Source of the DNA: DAOSEC01 sp035362935
GTDB taxonomy: Bacteria > Bacillota_I > Bacilli_A > ML615J-28 > CAG-313
Direction of reading: 5' to 3'
DNA: 64,000 bases
Assembly: GCA_035362935.1 (NCBI GenBank)
Contig: DAOSEC010000006.1
Coordinates: forward strand, 17,555-81,554
Shown piece by piece: positions 8,372 through 16,920 of the stretch. How positions within the stretch are numbered: the first letter of the stretch is position 1; each line of letters begins with the position of its first letter. The notes beneath the pieces were generated by a model. That model did no database searches, had not been told where the DNA came from, and saw only the letters and a program-made list of their open reading frames with translations. Position numbers and translations under genes: made by a program.

Positions 8372-9337
8372 ATGAAGAAAGAAGTAGCGACATTTGCTGG
8401 CGGATGCTTTTGGTGTATGGTCGAACCATTTGACACATTACCCGGAATCTTAGAAGTTGTATCGGGGTATACTGGTGGATTTCTGCCAAACCCAACATAT
8501 GAACAAGTTTGTTCCAATCAAACAGGGCACACCGAAGCAGTTATGATTACATACGATGCTGACCGAATCTCATATGAAACTCTATTACAAATGTTTTGGC
8601 GTCAAATTGACCCAACTGATGTGGGCGGTCAGTTTCATGATCGAGGGTCTAGTTACCAAACGATTATCATTTATCACACAGAAGAACAACGAGAACAAGC
8701 AATAACTTCGAAAATCGAGTTAGAAAAAAGCGGGATGTTTCAGTCTCCGATTGTGACAAAAATTCAAGAAGCAATGCCATTTTATAAAGCAGAAGAAAAA
8801 CACCAACAGTATTATAAGAAAAACTCGTTCCATTACAAATTATATAAAAAAGGTTCTGGAAGAGAGGATTTTTTGAAAAAGGTTTGGGGTAAGAAATTTA
8901 ACAAAGAAGAAGCCATTAAAAAGTTATCACCTATTCAGTTTCAAGTAACACAAAAAAATGCAACGGAACCACCATTTCAAAACCCGTACTATCAGTTAGA
9001 AGAGGAAGGAATCTATGTCGATGTGGTATCGAAAGAAGTTTTGTTTTCATCCACAGATAAGTACGATGCTGGATGTGGTTGGCCAAGTTTTACCAAGCCA
9101 GTTCACAATAGTTCTGTTTATGGAATAACCGATAAAAGCCACGGGATGATTCGAACCGAAGTCCGAAGCAGCCTTGCAGATTCTCATTTAGGTCATGTAT
9201 TTGATGACGGGCCAGAAGAAACAGGACTAAGGTTTTGTATAAATTCTGCTTCACTTGAATTTATACCAAAAAAGAACATGAAAGAAAGAGGCTACGCAGA
9301 ATACTTATATTTATTTGATGCTAAGAAGGACGCTTAA
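8372..9337 (+). CDS. msrAB: Bifunctional peptide methionine sulfoxide reductase MsrA/MsrB
   Basis: A 321-residue fusion that repairs oxidised methionine: MsrA (residues about 3-155) reduces the S epimer and MsrB (about 180-315) the R epimer. The MsrA active site AGGCFWC gives catalytic Cys12, with Cys15 close by. MsrB shows CGWPSF, SHLGHVFDDGP and RFCINSASLEF with its catalytic Cys. The first zinc-binding CxxC of MsrB is absent (VVSKEVLFSS), so this is the zinc-free form. No signal peptide is present, so it is cytosolic. The next gene starts 3 bases after its stop and encodes a CTPC membrane protein, a possible reductant partner. The ribosome binding site is AGAGGTGAG. Confidence 0.95.
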   Translation: MKKEVATFAGGCFWCMVEPFDTLPGILEVVSGYTGGFLPNPTYEQVCSNQTGHTEAVMITYDADRISYETLLQMFWRQIDPTDVGGQFHDRGSSYQTIIIYHTEEQREQAITSKIELEKSGMFQSPIVTKIQEAMPFYKAEEKHQQYYKKNSFHYKLYKKGSGREDFLKKVWGKKFNKEEAIKKLSPIQFQVTQKNATEPPFQNPYYQLEEEGIYVDVVSKEVLFSSTDKYDAGCGWPSFTKPVHNSSVYGITDKSHGMIRTEVRSSLADSHLGHVFDDGPEETGLRFCINSASLEFIPKKNMKERGYAEYLYLFDAKKDA

Positions 9338-9340
9338 GTT

Positions 9341-9838
9341 ATGATACAGATTATTAAAATGAAACTAAAAGAAAAGAAATATGTTCTTGAATTTTCGATT
9401 ATGCTTGCCTTGTTCTTACTAATCTATTTTGTTATCGATCAATTATCAGGTGGATATCAAATTTTGGTTGAGGATTATGGTTGGTATTTGGTCATCATGA
9501 ATATTGGACTAAACATTATAATGGCAACAACGAGTGCATTTATGATGATTCTTAGTACATATCATATGAGTCAAACCAAAAAAGAAGCAAAAGGGGCATA
9601 TGTTAGTTTCTTCAGCATTATTTTTGGAATATTCACTTATGGTTGTACTCCATGCGTGGTTGCTGGGTTGAGCATTATAGGTATTACATTTAGTGTAGCG
9701 GTTTTACCTCTAGCCGGACTTCCATATAAGTTCATATCACTTGTGTTATTACTCATTGGATTTGCTTGGCTAAGACATGAACTCAATCACCCAAAATGTA
9801 AGATAACGATTGAACCAAAAAGTCACGAGCAATCGTGA
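9341..9838 (+). CDS. Membrane protein with conserved-looking CTPC motif
   Basis: A 165-residue protein with four or five transmembrane segments (about residues 15-33, 47-71, 87-101, 106-125 and 130-145). Cys102-Thr-Pro-Cys105 lies at the start of a membrane segment (TYGCTPCVVAGLSIIG), reminiscent of the redox-active pairs of DsbD/CcdA- or MerT-like membrane proteins. A third Cys (153) is in the short C-terminal tail. It is tightly coupled to msrAB (3-base gap). I infer that it may shuttle reducing power or sense oxidation. No family is recognised with certainty. Its stop codon lies inside the terminator hairpin. Confidence 0.75.
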   Translation: MIQIIKMKLKEKKYVLEFSIMLALFLLIYFVIDQLSGGYQILVEDYGWYLVIMNIGLNIIMATTSAFMMILSTYHMSQTKKEAKGAYVSFFSIIFGIFTYGCTPCVVAGLSIIGITFSVAVLPLAGLPYKFISLVLLLIGFAWLRHELNHPKCKITIEPKSHEQS

Positions 9839-9844
9839 CTTTTT
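9817..9844 (+). terminator. Rho-independent terminator overlapping CDS end
   Basis: A 12-bp perfect stem AAAAAGTCACGA/TCGTGACTTTTT with a 4-base loop. The TGA stop of the upstream gene is within the 3' arm. Confidence 0.9.
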
Positions 9845-9939
9845 GATAAAAACAACTAATTATTGCAATTTCTTCAAAATACCTTTAGAATATAATAAGA
9901 TAAGAATAGAAATGGAAAAAACAAAGTAGGTGAACAAAT

Positions 9940-11064
9940 ATGTTACAACGGATACGTAAGATAGTTATAATATTAGGACTAATACTAGGAAGCTTTCTAC
10001 TATTTATGATGGGCTCTATTACCTTTTTCATGTTAGGACGTGTCCACGACTTAGCCTTACAACGAAAACATTTAATTCATCTGCGAGAGTTTTATCAAAG
10101 CGAAGAGTTTGTAGCTGTAGATGAAACATCCTTTGTTTCCTTTGACCGAAATGATTCAACGATACGGTTTAATGAAATTCAAATGCTCGCAACACACAAT
10201 AGTTATAAAAAAATGGGATCTGGATTAGGTAAATTTTTTATTGGATTAGGAGATAGTTTTGAAGAAGCAAATGCATTAAGATACTCCTATGATACCTTAA
10301 CCAGTCAACTAAATGTGGGGATTCGCAGCTTTGAACTAGATATTCGCTATCGAGATAATCAGTTTGAAGTAGTCCATGTGCCACTCGTTGATAACCGTAG
10401 TACCGCAACCAACCTTGCTTTAGCCCTTGAAGAGATTGATTTATGGTCAAGAAACCATCCAAACCATGTTCCGATTATTCTTCTATTTGAATTAAAGAAT
10501 GATTGGTTGATTCTAGATCCTGAACTGACCGTGTTTAATCCATCTAACTTGGCTGATTTAGACTCATTACTATCCTCTTCCTTTGGTTCAAAACTATATT
10601 CACCCAAACATTTAATCGGAACCTATGATACGTTAAAAGATGCAGTTGTTAATCAAGGTTGGCCATTATTAAAAAATATGCTAGGTAAAGTTGTAATTGT
10701 TTTACATCCTGGTGAGTTTACGGATATGTATGTTGAGATGAATCCTGAGTTTACATCCATGATTATGTTTCCTGCTGCAAGCAACACGGAAATTGACAAT
10801 ACCTATGCATCCTTTATTGTGCATAATGACCCAAATGTAGAAGTGATTCAATCACTTGTTGACCAAAATTTTATTGTTCGAACAGGAATTGATAGTAGGC
10901 TATCCTATTCTGAAACTCAATATGAAAACGCAGTCGCTAGTGGAGCACAACTACTGACCACAGATTTTCCACCAAACCATCAATTTAAAGATTCAGTATA
11001 TGTTCCATATTTGAATGAACAGTTTACTGTTATCATCAACCGATATTTAAAGAATGAGGAATAA
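9940..11064 (+). CDS. Ca2+-dependent phosphoinositide phospholipase C-like protein
   Basis: A 374-residue membrane-anchored or secreted protein: residues 5-33 form one hydrophobic segment without a clear cleavage site. The rest matches the PI-PLC-like TIM barrel (PLC-like phosphodiesterase, PI-PLC-C1 type). Signatures are EIQMLATHNSYKK with His86, GIRSFELDIRYRDNQFEVVH with metal-type Glu/Asp and a second His, then HVPIILLFELKN and a late TDFPPN. Enzymes of this type cleave phosphoinositides or related phosphodiesters outside the cell. It has its own ribosome binding site (GTAGGTGAA). A methyltransferase remnant starts 2 bases after its stop without a terminator. The actual substrate is unknown; a glycerophosphodiesterase activity is also possible. 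Confidence 0.82.
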   Translation: MLQRIRKIVIILGLILGSFLLFMMGSITFFMLGRVHDLALQRKHLIHLREFYQSEEFVAVDETSFVSFDRNDSTIRFNEIQMLATHNSYKKMGSGLGKFFIGLGDSFEEANALRYSYDTLTSQLNVGIRSFELDIRYRDNQFEVVHVPLVDNRSTATNLALALEEIDLWSRNHPNHVPIILLFELKNDWLILDPELTVFNPSNLADLDSLLSSSFGSKLYSPKHLIGTYDTLKDAVVNQGWPLLKNMLGKVVIVLHPGEFTDMYVEMNPEFTSMIMFPAASNTEIDNTYASFIVHNDPNVEVIQSLVDQNFIVRTGIDSRLSYSETQYENAVASGAQLLTTDFPPNHQFKDSVYVPYLNEQFTVIINRYLKNEE

Positions 11065-11066
11065 TT

Positions 11067-11867
11067 ATGAAGACAACGTATAGACAAACAAACAAAGCAG
11101 CATGGGAGGAAGCCTATGATAAACGAACTGGTTCATATGCAGAAGAAATATCAATCAAAATTAAACAAGAACCATTGGCGTTTTTAGATTTACCCTTAAA
11201 GCAAGAGATTGTAAAACATGACTTAAGAGGAAAAACGATTGGATAGTTTTGTTGTAATAACGGAAGAGAACTATTATCAATCGCACATTATTTTGGCGCG
11301 AATGCCATCGGATTTGATATCGCAAGTAATATGGTAGAATATGCTAACACACAAGCAAAAAAACTTAACGTTTCAGCAACCTTTTATGAGACAGATGTGC
11401 TAGAATTATCACATGAGTTTGACGAAGAATTTGATTATTTGATTATAACGATAGGAGCATTATGCTGGTTTGACGACTTAAAAGCATTCTTTTCCGTCGC
11501 TAGTCGTGTGTTAAAACCGGGTGGTAAATTGATTTTAAATGAGTCTCACCCATTATCAAATATGATAGCAACCTCATCAGAGGAAGGTTATGTTCCAGAA
11601 TATCCTAAATTATTGGTTCATTCTTATTTTAATAAAGAACCTTCAGTTGAAAACGATGGTATGGGCTATATGGCTGGAAGCTATGAATCCAAAGAATTCA
11701 TTAGTTTTACCCATTCATTTTCTAACATTATTAATGGTATGGTCCAAAGCGGATTGCACATTGAGCGCCTTGAAGAATCTGATTTTGACATCTCTAGTTT
11801 GTTTCCAAATCTATCAAGCGAAGGCTTACCGTTATCTTTTTTAGCCATAGCGAAAAAAGATATTTAA
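11067..11867 (+). pseudogene. Class I SAM-dependent methyltransferase interrupted by in-frame TAG
   Basis: From ATG 11067 the frame reads MKTTYRQTNKAAWEEAYDKR..., reaches TAG at 11244-11246 (60th codon), and continues in the same frame without a shift to the stop at 11865-11867. The TAG falls just before FCCNNGREL, the SAM-binding motif I. Later motifs (GFDIASNMVEYA, FDYLIITIGALCWF, LKPGGKLILNESHP) are intact. The whole product would be about 266 residues. A truncated protein from the ATG at 11331 would lack motif I and be inactive. A single nonsense mutation or a base-calling error are the simplest explanations. The gene starts 2 bases after the PLC-like gene. Confidence 0.85.
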
Positions 11868-11914
11868 TTTTAATATAAAAGTATGTATAATAATAGTAGG
11901 AAGGAAGTGATGAA

Positions 11915-12790
11915 ATGAGCAATGTGATTGAAATCCGTAATTTGACCAAGATGTATGGAAAAAGTAGAGGAATTCTACATGTCAATCTTGATGTCAAAGA
12001 AGGAGAAATTTTTGGTTTTATTGGACCAAATGGTGCCGGTAAATCAACAACCATCAAGCTATTATTAAATTTCATCTATCCTACAAGTGGAAGTGCTACA
12101 ATTTTTGATTTATCAACGAATTATAAAAGCAAAGAAATCAAATCAATGATTGGATATGTTCCAAGTGAGGTTAACTTTTACCGAGGATTAACCGTAAAAC
12201 AAGTAATTCTTTATGCATGCAAGTTTTATCGCAACATTGATTATAGTTATGTCTATGATATGTGTGAAAAATTCGAACTTGATATGGACAAAAAAGTAGA
12301 AGAATTGTCATTAGGAAACAAAAAGAAGGTTGCTGTTGTACAAGCACTTGTACATAAACCAAGATTATTGCTGCTTGATGAACCGACAAACGGGTTAGAT
12401 CCGCTGATGCAAAAAGTCTTGTTTAATCATTTAGAAGCAATCAATAAAAAAGGTGTTACGATTTTCTTATCAAGCCATAATCTAGAAGATGTGCAACGTT
12501 ATTGCAGTAGAGTTGCTATTATCAAGGAAGGTCGAATCATCGATGTTAAAAAAATTGATCAAATGACACTGAACAAATCCAAATTGATTCGAATCAGGGG
12601 AAAAGATATAACCATTCCTGTTATCCAAAGCATTGGTGGTATTTTTGTAGAAATGGATCGAAACTTAATTGTATTTGAATATCACGGTGACTTTAACAAG
12701 TTGCTTCGTTCTCTTTATATGTATCAAATTGAAGATATTTACATTGAGAATAAAAAGTTAGCAGATGCTTTTATCGATTATTATAAGTAA
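11915..12790 (+). CDS. ABC transporter ATP-binding protein (ABC-2 exporter type)
   Basis: A 291-residue ATPase. Walker A is GPNGAGKST (about residues 38-46), the signature is LSLGNKKKV (the LSLGxK variant common in drug/bacteriocin exporter ATPases), Walker B is LLLLDEPTNGLDP, and the H-loop is SSHNLEDV. The C-terminal 80 residues are the usual accessory domain of the CcmA/BcrA-type family. The ribosome binding site GGAAGGAAGTGAT precedes ATG 11915. The permease begins 12 bases downstream, so the two form one exporter, probably with two ATPases and two permeases. The substrate is unknown. Confidence 0.93.
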   Translation: MSNVIEIRNLTKMYGKSRGILHVNLDVKEGEIFGFIGPNGAGKSTTIKLLLNFIYPTSGSATIFDLSTNYKSKEIKSMIGYVPSEVNFYRGLTVKQVILYACKFYRNIDYSYVYDMCEKFELDMDKKVEELSLGNKKKVAVVQALVHKPRLLLLDEPTNGLDPLMQKVLFNHLEAINKKGVTIFLSSHNLEDVQRYCSRVAIIKEGRIIDVKKIDQMTLNKSKLIRIRGKDITIPVIQSIGGIFVEMDRNLIVFEYHGDFNKLLRSLYMYQIEDIYIENKKLADAFIDYYK

Positions 12791-12802
12791 GGAGATAAAG
12801 CA

Positions 12803-13612
12803 ATGAATATATTTAAAATGGAGTTAAGGTTAAAACGAAATGGTTTCTTTATTTGGACCATTGTATTATGCGCCACAATCGCATTGTTTCTAGGATTGTT
12901 CCCAACGTATGCAGCACTGTTTGATGGATTCGAAGAACTCATCCAAACGATGCCAGCAACGGTTGTGAATGCCCTGGGCTTAGGTGGATTTAATTTTACA
13001 AAAGTATTGGAATATTATGCCTATACCCATCAGTACATTTTGCTTGCAGGTATGATATATGCATTTATCTTAGGAACCAAATCACTAGTTATCGAGGAAA
13101 GTGAAAAAACAATCGAGTTTCTATACGCAAAGCCAGTTAGTAGAAGTCGAATTTACACAGAAAAGATGGTTTCATCAGTTGTTATTTTTCTAGTTTTCAG
13201 CATTATTCAAGCGATAGTTACTGGATTTTTCTGTGTGTTATATAAAGATGCTAGCATAACTACAAGCGCAATGATTTCTGATGTCTTACGAATTTACATA
13301 TCCTATGCTTTGATTGGGTTATTGTTTTTAGGTTTAGGTATGTTTATTAGTTCTATGATGAAATCTGCATCAATCGCAACGTCGGTTGCTCTAGGGATTT
13401 TCTTTTTCTTATACATGTTAGGAATATTATCGAATATGTTTGAGGAATTGTCGTTTTTACGATATGTAGCACCACTGGAATATTTAAGACCACGCGATAT
13501 GATGAATGGCGGAAGAGTTGATTTCTTGTATCTATTTATTGCATCTAGTTTGATTGGAATCTTTTATTCGTTTGGATATTTGCTATACAACAACAAGGAT
13601 TTAAAAATATAA
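12803..13612 (+). CDS. ABC-2 type transporter permease
   Basis: A 269-residue integral membrane protein with six predicted helices (about residues 15-35, 75-95, 120-143, 163-185, 192-215 and 240-262). The EKTIEFLYAKPVSRSRIYTEK cytoplasmic segment is typical of ABC-2 permeases (ABC2_membrane_2, drug/Na+ export subgroup). It pairs with the ATPase 12 bases upstream. A strong terminator follows. The substrate cannot be assigned. Confidence 0.9.
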   Translation: MNIFKMELRLKRNGFFIWTIVLCATIALFLGLFPTYAALFDGFEELIQTMPATVVNALGLGGFNFTKVLEYYAYTHQYILLAGMIYAFILGTKSLVIEESEKTIEFLYAKPVSRSRIYTEKMVSSVVIFLVFSIIQAIVTGFFCVLYKDASITTSAMISDVLRIYISYALIGLLFLGLGMFISSMMKSASIATSVALGIFFFLYMLGILSNMFEELSFLRYVAPLEYLRPRDMMNGGRVDFLYLFIASSLIGIFYSFGYLLYNNKDLKI

Positions 13613-13616
13613 CTCA

Positions 13617-13650
13617 AAAAACCTCATCTTTCAAGTAAGATGAGGTTTTT
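13617..13650 (+). terminator. Rho-independent terminator
   Basis: AAAACCTCATCTT/AAGATGAGGTTTT is a perfect 13-bp stem with a T tail; it ends the exporter operon. Confidence 0.92.
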
Positions 13651-13705
13651 ATTGAAATACAAACCGATTAAATTTATGTTATCTCTTATCAAAAATTGAA
13701 TTTTG

Positions 13706-13714
13706 TGGTATAAT
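13706..13714 (+). promoter_or_regulatory. Extended -10 promoter (TGGTATAAT)
   Basis: An extended -10 lies 36 bases upstream of the nitroreductase-like start at 13751. Confidence 0.6.
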
Positions 13715-13750
13715 TATAAAAAAGGAAAACATATGTTAAGAGGTGAATTT

Positions 13751-14464
13751 ATGCTTTACAATGCCATTTTTCACAGAAAGTCTGTGAGAAAGTATAAAAA
13801 AGATGATATTAAAGAATCGACATTAGAACAAATAAAAACATTTATTGCTTCCACAAAACCACTATTTACTGATATCAAATATGAGATTAAAATGCTAAAT
13901 AAGGGGGAGGTTTCCAATAACTGGGCACCAAGGTATGTTGCCATTTATTCAGAGAAAAAGCCAGGACATTTATTAAATGCTGGTTATTTGCTTCAACAAG
14001 TGGATTTATATGTACAAAGTTTAGGATTGGGAAGCTGCTGGATTGGATTAGCAAGACCACAAGAAAGCAAAACAAAGCGTTTTGGGTACATCATTATGAT
14101 TTCGGTTGGATATCCTGAAGTTGATATTGTACGCAATCCATCGGACTTTAAACGAAAGAGTATGAATGAAATTACGGATGTTGATCAAGTTGAACTTATG
14201 GAAGCTGTTCGACTAGCACCAAGTGCAGTAAACTCTCAACCATGGTATTTTAAAAAGAGCGAAGATAGCATTGATGTATATCGCAATAAAAAAGGGTTTC
14301 ATGCATTAGCACTTAATACTTGGAATCAAATCGATATTGGGATTGCAATACTACATTTGGATTTATCATTAAGCAATCAAAATATAAAATTCGAGCACTA
14401 TAAAAAATTAAGTGTAGCTAAAAAAACCGGTTATGAATATGTCATGTCGATAAAATATAAATAA
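13751..14464 (+). CDS. Nitroreductase-family protein (TM1586-like)
   Basis: A 237-residue protein from ATG 13751, which has AAGAGGTGA 5-8 bases upstream and gives the typical nitroreductase beginning (IFHRKSVRKYK). In-frame ATGs at 13703 and 13733 are less likely because the first precedes the -10 box. Residues 5-11 (FMN phosphate contact), LGLGSCWIGLA and a second half starting ELMEAVRLAPSAVNSQPWYF match the putative TM-barrel nitroreductase family, which carries a repeated half. The family binds FMN and reduces nitro compounds or quinones. The physiological substrate is unknown. The next gene begins 22 bases downstream. Confidence 0.85.
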   Translation: MLYNAIFHRKSVRKYKKDDIKESTLEQIKTFIASTKPLFTDIKYEIKMLNKGEVSNNWAPRYVAIYSEKKPGHLLNAGYLLQQVDLYVQSLGLGSCWIGLARPQESKTKRFGYIIMISVGYPEVDIVRNPSDFKRKSMNEITDVDQVELMEAVRLAPSAVNSQPWYFKKSEDSIDVYRNKKGFHALALNTWNQIDIGIAILHLDLSLSNQNIKFEHYKKLSVAKKTGYEYVMSIKYK

Positions 14465-14486
14465 CATTTATTTAGGGGGGAGTCCT

Positions 14487-15011
14487 ATGTTTTTTAAAAA
14501 ATTTGTTCAATTTAAAAAAAGACAACTCAATTTAACCGATTTTAATGATTTGGTGAAAGACATCGATGCGAATCTTCAAGTAGGTCAGTACAAAGAGTTT
14601 TATGTAGAAGATGATGGGAATTTTTCAACGAAAGCATTGCTTAAACTAGACAATGACAAAGTAAACATTTTTATGAGTGCGAGATTTCAAGAGTTTAACA
14701 AAGCTGCTATGGCACAACTCATGGATCATGTCAACCATACATTTATTGAACAACACAACAAATTAGCATCTAGTTGTGATGTGAATTTTATGATGTTTAT
14801 CATATCAAAAACAAAAACAGATTTGTTGGAAAAAATGCTTAAAAAAGACAAATATCTAACAGGTATTCGGTCAGAACAGTTTTATTACAATTTAAAGTTC
14901 TATGTCATTGAAGATGCCTTGATATTTGAACAACATGAGCCAAGAGAACGTTTCTTTGAAACATTCAACTACTCAAACTGGCAATATAAAAAATTAATCA
15001 ATAAAAATTAA
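14487..15011 (+). CDS. Cytosolic protein of unknown function (174 aa)
   Basis: A 174-residue soluble protein with a very strong ribosome binding site (AGGGGGGAG). There is no signal peptide, Cys motif or known catalytic pattern. The N-terminus is basic (MFFKKFVQFKKRQLNL) and the rest alternates amphipathic strands and helices; MDHVNHTFIEQHNKL and KTKTDLLEKMLKKDKYL stand out. I do not recognise the family. It sits between a nitroreductase-like gene and an amidase lipoprotein, 9 bases upstream of the latter, so all three may be co-transcribed. Confidence 0.7.
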   Translation: MFFKKFVQFKKRQLNLTDFNDLVKDIDANLQVGQYKEFYVEDDGNFSTKALLKLDNDKVNIFMSARFQEFNKAAMAQLMDHVNHTFIEQHNKLASSCDVNFMMFIISKTKTDLLEKMLKKDKYLTGIRSEQFYYNLKFYVIEDALIFEQHEPRERFFETFNYSNWQYKKLINKN

Positions 15012-15020
15012 GGGTGCATA

Positions 15021-16808
15021 ATGAAAAAAGTATTACTAGCCATGTTAATCATGTTAATGTCATTCACCATTTATGGATGCGGTGTAGACAATCCGCCAAT
15101 TGATGAGTTACCAATTGACGACGAATTACCAAATGATGATGAATTACCAAATGATGAAGATCCTGAACCAGTTGATCAAGAGGATCCATGGGAAATCACA
15201 TTTCAAACATTAAATCTCAAACTACCAAATTCCATACAACATAGTCTAGAATTACCCACTGTGGTTGAGGCAACCAATGCAAGTATTGAATGGACAACCT
15301 CCAAGTTGGACATTTTAGAAGCGGATGGTAAATATTTTTCTACCAGTACGGTTCAACCAATCAGTTTAATAGCGACCACTTCCATTGGTGAAGAAACGAA
15401 AGTTTATACCTTTGAACGAACCATTGGTAAGAGTGTTGGTGATCAGTTTGATACAGTATGGGACTTTATTTCACCAAGATTAAGCACAACAACAAGAAGA
15501 AATTTAAATTTTAGAACTGCCCACACATCCACAGGTGCTGTGATTGAATACTTCTCATCCGATGAAGCTATCATGAACAATGAGGGGGTTATTTTCCGTA
15601 AGCTCTACAATCAATCAGTTGAGTTAACCATTAAAATTACAATCAATCAGTTAACAAGATACTATCGTTACAACGTTGTTGTTGGAGATTATACCGATGG
15701 AGAAAAAAGAGATTTGATTTATGATTGGTTAGAGGGGCAACTCGTTCAGCTATTTGATGGTACTGTTAAAAACTTACCGAATACGCATCCTGAATTTGGT
15801 GGCAACATTAAATGGTCAAGTAGTGTTGCTGGTGTTGTAACGATTGATGGATTCATGGTCAAACCAATTTATCCAAGCGATATCATATTTTATGCATTGA
15901 TTCATGTAGGAGACACTGTTCGTATGAGAAGCATATCGAGTGAGTTGCCTGGGTATGGCACGGAAAATCAATTAGAATTTTCCACTACCTACCTTGAAAA
16001 CTTAATATTAGCGGAGTCTTGGGGAGTATTAACACTTTACCAACCAACAGGACCAAGCATCATTTCAAGCATTGTTCCAGATCGCTCAAGAATGACTTCA
16101 GGTGTAAAGAAACCAATGTCACAAGCAGCACTCGATGCAAATATGTATCCAGGGTATACGATTCCCAATGAAGACAATGTTTTATGGATTGTTATTCACG
16201 AATCTGGTATGCCAGAGGCAGGAAATGACGCAGATAAACTAAATGAAATTATGTTACGCAAACAACTTGATAACAGTGCACAGTCTTCATGGCATTATAC
16301 CGTTGATGCGTACAAAATATTTCATCACATTCCAGATAATGAAATTGCGTGGCATGCTGGTGGGGGAAGTGGACAATATACCTATGGAAATTCCAATGGG
16401 ATTGGGATTGAAATGACTATCAATGCCGATGGAAATTACGAAGGGGCGTTACGAAACTATGCAAAACTAGTTGCACACCTTCTAATTCAATATAATTTGT
16501 CACTTGCTAACATTAAACAACATTATGATTTTGCTCAAAAGAATTGCCCTGCATATTTAAGAAACGACAATAGATGGTTTGACTTCCTTGATTTCGTTCA
16601 AAAAGAATACATTATACAAAAATACTTAAAGGATGCTACATTCACATGGACCGTAGACCAACCACAGATGCTTCGTCAGTTGAATGGTGATATTTACGAA
16701 ATTGTACCAAGAAGTGTAGATACATTACTCAATTTAACGCTAGAAGTCGATATAAATGGAACCATTTATGCATACGACTATCAAACACTTGTAAAAGCAA
16801 CTTCATAA
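15021..16808 (+). CDS. Lipoprotein N-acetylmuramoyl-L-alanine amidase (amidase_2) with Ig-like N-terminal region
   Basis: A 595-residue surface lipoprotein. A signal peptide with Cys20 (FTIYGC) is followed by an acidic Pro-rich linker made of repeated (D)DELPxD units (residues about 27-50). Three bacterial Ig-like stretches (SIEWTTS ..., VIEYFSSDEA, IKWSSSVAGVV) come next. A type-2 amidase domain spans about residues 350-535: the zinc ligand candidates are His393 (VIHESG), His445 (WHAGGG) and Cys509 (KNCPAY; usually Asp or Cys in this family), with EMT as the likely catalytic region. Such enzymes cut the bond between muramic acid and the stem peptide. A terminator follows. In a lineage with little or no wall it could act on other bacteria. 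Confidence 0.9.
   Translation: MKKVLLAMLIMLMSFTIYGCGVDNPPIDELPIDDELPNDDELPNDEDPEPVDQEDPWEITFQTLNLKLPNSIQHSLELPTVVEATNASIEWTTSKLDILEADGKYFSTSTVQPISLIATTSIGEETKVYTFERTIGKSVGDQFDTVWDFISPRLSTTTRRNLNFRTAHTSTGAVIEYFSSDEAIMNNEGVIFRKLYNQSVELTIKITINQLTRYYRYNVVVGDYTDGEKRDLIYDWLEGQLVQLFDGTVKNLPNTHPEFGGNIKWSSSVAGVVTIDGFMVKPIYPSDIIFYALIHVGDTVRMRSISSELPGYGTENQLEFSTTYLENLILAESWGVLTLYQPTGPSIISSIVPDRSRMTSGVKKPMSQAALDANMYPGYTIPNEDNVLWIVIHESGMPEAGNDADKLNEIMLRKQLDNSAQSSWHYTVDAYKIFHHIPDNEIAWHAGGGSGQYTYGNSNGIGIEMTINADGNYEGALRNYAKLVAHLLIQYNLSLANIKQHYDFAQKNCPAYLRNDNRWFDFLDFVQKEYIIQKYLKDATFTWTVDQPQMLRQLNGDIYEIVPRSVDTLLNLTLEVDINGTIYAYDYQTLVKATS
15102..15156 (+). repeat. In-frame tandem repeat encoding acidic linker
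   Basis: Three consecutive imperfect 15-18 bp units of the form GATGAyGArTTACCAAwT encode DELP(I/N)D repeats. The unit length is a multiple of three, so copy number can change without breaking the frame. Confidence 0.8.
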
Positions 16809-16814
16809 AAATCC

Positions 16815-16845
16815 AAAACCTTGTCACTTTGACAAGGTTTTCTTT
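16815..16845 (+). terminator. Rho-independent terminator
   Basis: AAAACCTTGTCA/TGACAAGGTTTT is a perfect stem with a 3-base loop, followed by CTTT. Confidence 0.9.
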
Positions 16846-16872
16846 ATATAGTCTTTTCATCGGGTGAAAATA

Positions 16873-16881
16873 TGTTATAAT
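16873..16881 (+). promoter_or_regulatory. Extended -10 promoter (TGTTATAAT)
   Basis: An extended -10 lies 39 bases upstream of the GGDEF/EAL gene. Confidence 0.65.
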
Positions 16882-16920
16882 ATAGAATAGTAATAGCAGA
16901 TTGTAAAGGAGTAAAGCAGA

